Positions 5,342 through 7,684 of a stretch of 7,684 nucleotides of DNA are shown piece after piece (the stretch's first letter is position 1; every line of letters begins with the position of its first letter). Source of the stretch: an uncultured Clostridia bacterium (lineage in GTDB: Bacteria > Bacillota > Clostridia > Oscillospirales > Oscillospiraceae); assembly GCA_947167725.1 (NCBI GenBank), contig CAMVJF010000075.1, positions 1 to 7,684 on the forward strand. The letters are read 5' to 3'. The position numbers were made by a program, and so were the translations under genes. The notes under the pieces were generated by a model. That model worked only from the letters and a program-made list of their open reading frames with translations, did not search any database and was not told the DNA's origin.

Positions 5342-6193
5342 ATGACAGGCGAAGGCTGCGCCATGGCGAGCGCGGCGGCGCTCCTCGTCGAGAGGAGCCT
5401 GCTCGAGGAAGTGCATACGACGCCCAAGCCCGGTCTTGTCGACCGGGACAACGCCGGCAGCCACCGGGACATGGGCCTTGCCCATTTTGAGGCGAGCGCC
5501 GCGGCGCTGACGCCCTTCTGGGAGCGCTTCGTCCTGCTGGGGGAGGAGAGCGCGCCGCTGGGCGAGGAGGAGAGCTTCCGGCTTCTGCGCTCCCTCGGCC
5601 TCCGGGCGGAGGCGCGGATGCTCTCCGCAACCGGCGGCGTCAACACCCACAAGGGGGCGATCTTCCTCTTCGGCGCCCTCTGCGCCGCTATCGGCCGCAC
5701 GCGCTCGCACGATCCCGATACGCTCCTGCGCGACTGCGCGCTGCTCTCCCGCGGGACGCTCCTCCCGGAGCTCGACGCGCTACGCCGCGGCGAGCGCGCG
5801 CCGCGAACGGCGGGGGAACGCCTCGCCGCGCTCCGCATACCCGGCGGCGCGCGCGGCGAGCTGGCCGCCGGTCTGCCCGGCGCCGCGCTCGGCCTGCGGG
5901 AATTCGAGCGCGCGCTCGCGGCCGGACTGAGCCGAAACGACGCACTGGCGGTGACGCTGCTGCACCTCGTCGCACGCGGCACGGACAGCAACCTCTTCGC
6001 GCGGGGCGGCGCGGAGGGCGCGGCCTGGGCCGCGGAGGCGTGCGCCGCGCTCCTGCGCCGCGCGCCCTTCCCCTCCGTGGCGGAGATCCGCGCCCTGGAC
6101 GCGGCCTTCATCCGGAGGAAGCTCTCGCCCGGCGGCAGCGCGGACCTGCTCGCGCTGAGCATCTTTCTCCACGACTGGCAAAGACAGAGCTGA
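5342..6193 (+). CDS. madG: Triphosphoribosyl-dephospho-CoA synthase (CitG/MdcB/MadG family)
   Basis: A 283-aa cytosolic enzyme that joins ATP and dephospho-CoA to make 2'-(5''-triphosphoribosyl)-3'-dephospho-CoA, the precursor of the prosthetic group on the acyl carrier protein of citrate lyase and malonate decarboxylase. Family motifs in order: TPKPGLVDRDNAGSHRDM at residues 27-44, GGVNTHKGAIFLFGA at 98-112, RGTDSN at 212-217, and LSPGGSADLLALS at 261-273 near the C-terminus. Length fits the family. ATG 5342 has GGAGGGG 10 nt upstream; a second in-frame ATG at 5363 is possible, and a TTG at 5315 lies inside the terminator T-run and is rejected. The gene precedes membrane decarboxylase and alpha-subunit genes rather than citrate lyase genes, so MadG/MdcB is a better name than CitG. 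Its expression depends on reading through the terminator just upstream. Confidence 0.92.
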   Translation: MTGEGCAMASAAALLVERSLLEEVHTTPKPGLVDRDNAGSHRDMGLAHFEASAAALTPFWERFVLLGEESAPLGEEESFRLLRSLGLRAEARMLSATGGVNTHKGAIFLFGALCAAIGRTRSHDPDTLLRDCALLSRGTLLPELDALRRGERAPRTAGERLAALRIPGGARGELAAGLPGAALGLREFERALAAGLSRNDALAVTLLHLVARGTDSNLFARGGAEGAAWAAEACAALLRRAPFPSVAEIRALDAAFIRRKLSPGGSADLLALSIFLHDWQRQS

Positions 6194-6230
6194 GACAAAT
6201 ACAAATACAAAACTACAAGGAGGATTCGGT

Positions 6231-6350
6231 ATGGGTGTGGCATTGTACGCGCTGTTCAGCTACGGGCTGACAGCGGCGATCTCCTTCGCCGTCATCGGCA
6301 TCATCGTGCTGATCGACCGCGTGATGAGCAAGGGCGGAAAGGGAGAGTGA
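6231..6350 (+). CDS. Small single-span membrane protein, OadG-related decarboxylase subunit (39 aa)
   Basis: A short frame with excellent translation signals: AAGGAGG (6217-6223) lies 7 nt before ATG 6231, and the stop TGA ends 2 nt before the next ATG. The product begins MGVALYALFSYGL, has one hydrophobic span (about residues 5-28, ending IGIIVLID), then a short basic tail RVMSKGGKGE. This is the shape of the gamma (OadG-type) or small accessory subunits that anchor or stabilise the beta subunit of Na+-translocating decarboxylases. Minimal OadG-related peptides of about 40 aa are known next to beta-subunit genes. It lacks the long hydrophilic tail and the Zn-binding end of full OadG, so it is more likely structural. 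The A-rich 37-nt gap before it (ACAAATACAAATACAAAAC) may aid translation initiation. The assignment rests on context, size and topology. Confidence 0.75.
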   Translation: MGVALYALFSYGLTAAISFAVIGIIVLIDRVMSKGGKGE

Positions 6351-6352
6351 GC

Positions 6353-7561
6353 ATGGAGATCCTGACAAATCTGTTTCCCGGCATCGGGAGCTTCTTCGCG
6401 GTCGAGCCGCAGATCGCGCTGGCGCGGCTGCTGCTGATCGCGCTGGGCTTCGTTCTGGCGTATCTCGGCTTCAAGCGGACGCTTGAGCCGCTGATCATGG
6501 TCCCGATGGGCCTGGGCATGATCGCGGTGAACGCGGGCGTGCTCTTCCTGGAAGGCGGCGCGATCGGCACGCTGATCATCGACCCGCTGGTCTCCGGCGC
6601 GGAGCCGCTGATGACGACGCTGCAGATCAACTTTCTCCAGCCGATCTACAACTTCACCTTCTCCAACGGCCTGATCGCCTGTCTCGTGTTCATGGGCATC
6701 GGCGCGCGCAGCGAGATCAGCTTCCTGCTGGCCCGTCCCTGGACGAGCATCACGATCGCGCTCTTCGCGGAGCTCGGCACCTTCGCGGCGCTCATCCTCG
6801 GCGTGAGCGTCTTCGGCCTCGCACCCGCGCAGGCCGCGGCCATCGCGACGATCGGCGGCGCGGACGGCCCGATGGTGCTCTTCTCGTCGCTGATCATGGC
6901 GCCGGAGCTCTTCGTGCCGATCTCGATCATCGCCTATCTGTACCTGAGCCTGACCTACGGGGGCTACCCTTATCTCATCAAGCTCCTGGTGCCGAAGAAG
7001 TACCGCGGCATCGACGTGGAGGTCTATCCGCCCGAGGTGCCGCAGAAGACCAAATTCGTGTTCTGCGTCGCGGTCTGCGGCGTGCTGTGCCTGCTGCTGC
7101 CGATGGCCGCGCCGCTGATCCTCTCGTTCTTCATCGGCGTGGCGGTCAAGGAGGCGGAGATCGGCCCGTATCAGAAGCTGCTGGAAAACGGCGTGACCTA
7201 TGTCTCGACCTTTTTCCTCGGCCTGACGCTCGGCACGCTCTGCGAGGCCTCGACGATCCTCAACCCCGTCGTCGTCAAGATCCTGATCCTGGGCATCCTG
7301 GCGCTGACGATCTCCGGCGTCGGCGGCTTGCTGGGAGGCTGGCTGTTCTACCGCCTGAGCAAGGGCAATTTCAACCCCGTGATCGGCATCGCGGGCGTCT
7401 CCTGCGTGCCGACGACGGCGAAACTCGCCCAGCACGCGGCCGAGGAGGAAAACCCCTTCGCGATGATCATCCCGCTGGCCATGGGCGCGAACATCAGCGG
7501 CGTGATCACGAGCGCGATCGCGGCGGGCGTGTTCATCACCACGATCTCGCTGATCGGCTGA
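6353..7561 (+). CDS. madB: Na+-translocating decarboxylase beta subunit (carboxybiotin decarboxylase, MadB/OadB family)
   Basis: A 402-aa polytopic membrane protein of the OadB/MmdB/GcdB/MadB family. It decarboxylates carboxybiotin on the biotin carrier and couples this to Na+ export. Key family residues are present: Asp171 in ATIGGADGPMVLFSS (the Asp203 position of Klebsiella OadB), and Asn341 and Ser350 in NPVIGIAGVS (the Asn373/Ser382 pair, with the same 9-residue spacing). The final helices carry GANISGVITSAIAAGVF. There are about nine hydrophobic stretches, and length is near the family norm. ATG 6353 is chosen over GTG 6347, because GGGAG (6341-6345) is 7 nt from the ATG and abuts the GTG. 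The alternative substrates oxaloacetate, methylmalonyl-CoA and glutaconyl-CoA are less likely, given the CitG-family gene upstream and the MdcA-like start downstream; malonate is favoured. It probably works with the 39-aa peptide just upstream and a biotin carrier outside the window. Confidence 0.93.
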   Translation: MEILTNLFPGIGSFFAVEPQIALARLLLIALGFVLAYLGFKRTLEPLIMVPMGLGMIAVNAGVLFLEGGAIGTLIIDPLVSGAEPLMTTLQINFLQPIYNFTFSNGLIACLVFMGIGARSEISFLLARPWTSITIALFAELGTFAALILGVSVFGLAPAQAAAIATIGGADGPMVLFSSLIMAPELFVPISIIAYLYLSLTYGGYPYLIKLLVPKKYRGIDVEVYPPEVPQKTKFVFCVAVCGVLCLLLPMAAPLILSFFIGVAVKEAEIGPYQKLLENGVTYVSTFFLGLTLGTLCEASTILNPVVVKILILGILALTISGVGGLLGGWLFYRLSKGNFNPVIGIAGVSCVPTTAKLAQHAAEEENPFAMIIPLAMGANISGVITSAIAAGVFITTISLIG

Positions 7562-7574
7562 GGGAGGAAGAGAC

Positions 7575-7684
7575 ATGCAGACTGAAAAAAAGGTCTGGGA
7601 CAGCCTGCTGCGCGACCGGAACGAACGCCTTGCGGCGGCCGCTCCCCTCGTGAGCGAGGGCAAGCTCGTCCCGGCGAAGAATAC
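7575..7684 (+). CDS. madA: Probable malonate decarboxylase alpha subunit (acetyl-S-ACP:malonate ACP transferase), N-terminus only
   Basis: Only 36 codons are visible before the window ends. GGGAGG (7562-7567) lies 7 nt before ATG 7575, which is 13 nt after the beta-subunit stop. The peptide MQTEKKVWDSLLRDRNERLA followed by AAAPLVSEGKLVPAKN resembles, from memory, the MdcA/MadA start. That start has a conserved W-D near the N-terminus, a basic stretch ending R-L-A, then a G-K-x-(V/L)-P segment. In the family this subunit exchanges the acetyl group on the acyl carrier protein for malonate, forming malonyl-S-ACP. The position right after the beta subunit also matches the mad gene order. With so little sequence the call leans on context. 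Confidence 0.7.
   Translation, partial: MQTEKKVWDSLLRDRNERLAAAAPLVSEGKLVPAKN

Noticed and set aside
1..7684. CRISPR arrays, tRNA or rRNA genes, insertion sequences, attachment sites
   Set aside because: No regularly spaced repeats, cloverleaf or rRNA-like sequence, transposase frames or terminal inverted repeats were seen.

Overview
The window is GC-rich coding DNA with one AT-rich island (about 4430-4605) and ordinary bacterial ribosome binding sites. A HutP-family RNA-binding protein, a TAXI-type TRAP transporter, a biotin/Na+-type decarboxylase membrane subunit and an old-yellow-enzyme reductase together suggest an anaerobic Firmicute, most likely a high-GC gut or rumen clostridium. That placement is an inference from gene content, not a phylogenetic result.

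Two transcription units diverge from a 366-bp intergenic region (4344-4709). Leftward, on the minus strand: a TAXI-family TRAP solute-binding lipoprotein (4343-3297), a strong intercistronic hairpin with a UUCG tetraloop, an isochorismatase-family amidohydrolase (3149-2484), a fused 4TM/12TM TRAP permease (2437-566), and the N-terminal 164 residues of an old-yellow-enzyme oxidoreductase that runs off the left edge (492-1). This looks like an uptake and catabolism operon for an organic acid or an amide-type precursor.

Rightward, on the plus strand: a HutP homologue (4710-5147), a leader with a candidate promoter, NAG-rich RNA and a textbook intrinsic terminator (5148-5341), then a triphosphoribosyl-dephospho-CoA synthase (5342-6193), a 39-aa single-span OadG-like peptide (6231-6350), a Na+-translocating carboxybiotin decarboxylase beta subunit (6353-7561), and the first 36 codons of a probable malonate decarboxylase alpha subunit (7575-7684, cut by the window edge). 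From memory, the order G-B-A matches the start of the Na+-pumping malonate decarboxylase (mad) cluster of Malonomonas rubra. CitG/MdcB makes the precursor of the acyl-carrier-protein prosthetic group, the alpha subunit loads malonate onto that carrier, and the beta subunit uses carboxybiotin decarboxylation to export Na+.

The most interesting point is regulatory. A HutP-family antiterminator sits immediately upstream of a terminator that transcription must cross to reach the mad-type genes, which is the layout of the Bacillus subtilis hut operon. Here the downstream genes are for malonate decarboxylation, not histidine breakdown. This suggests HutP-type antitermination put to work on a different pathway, next to a divergently transcribed TRAP/amidase operon that could supply the substrate.
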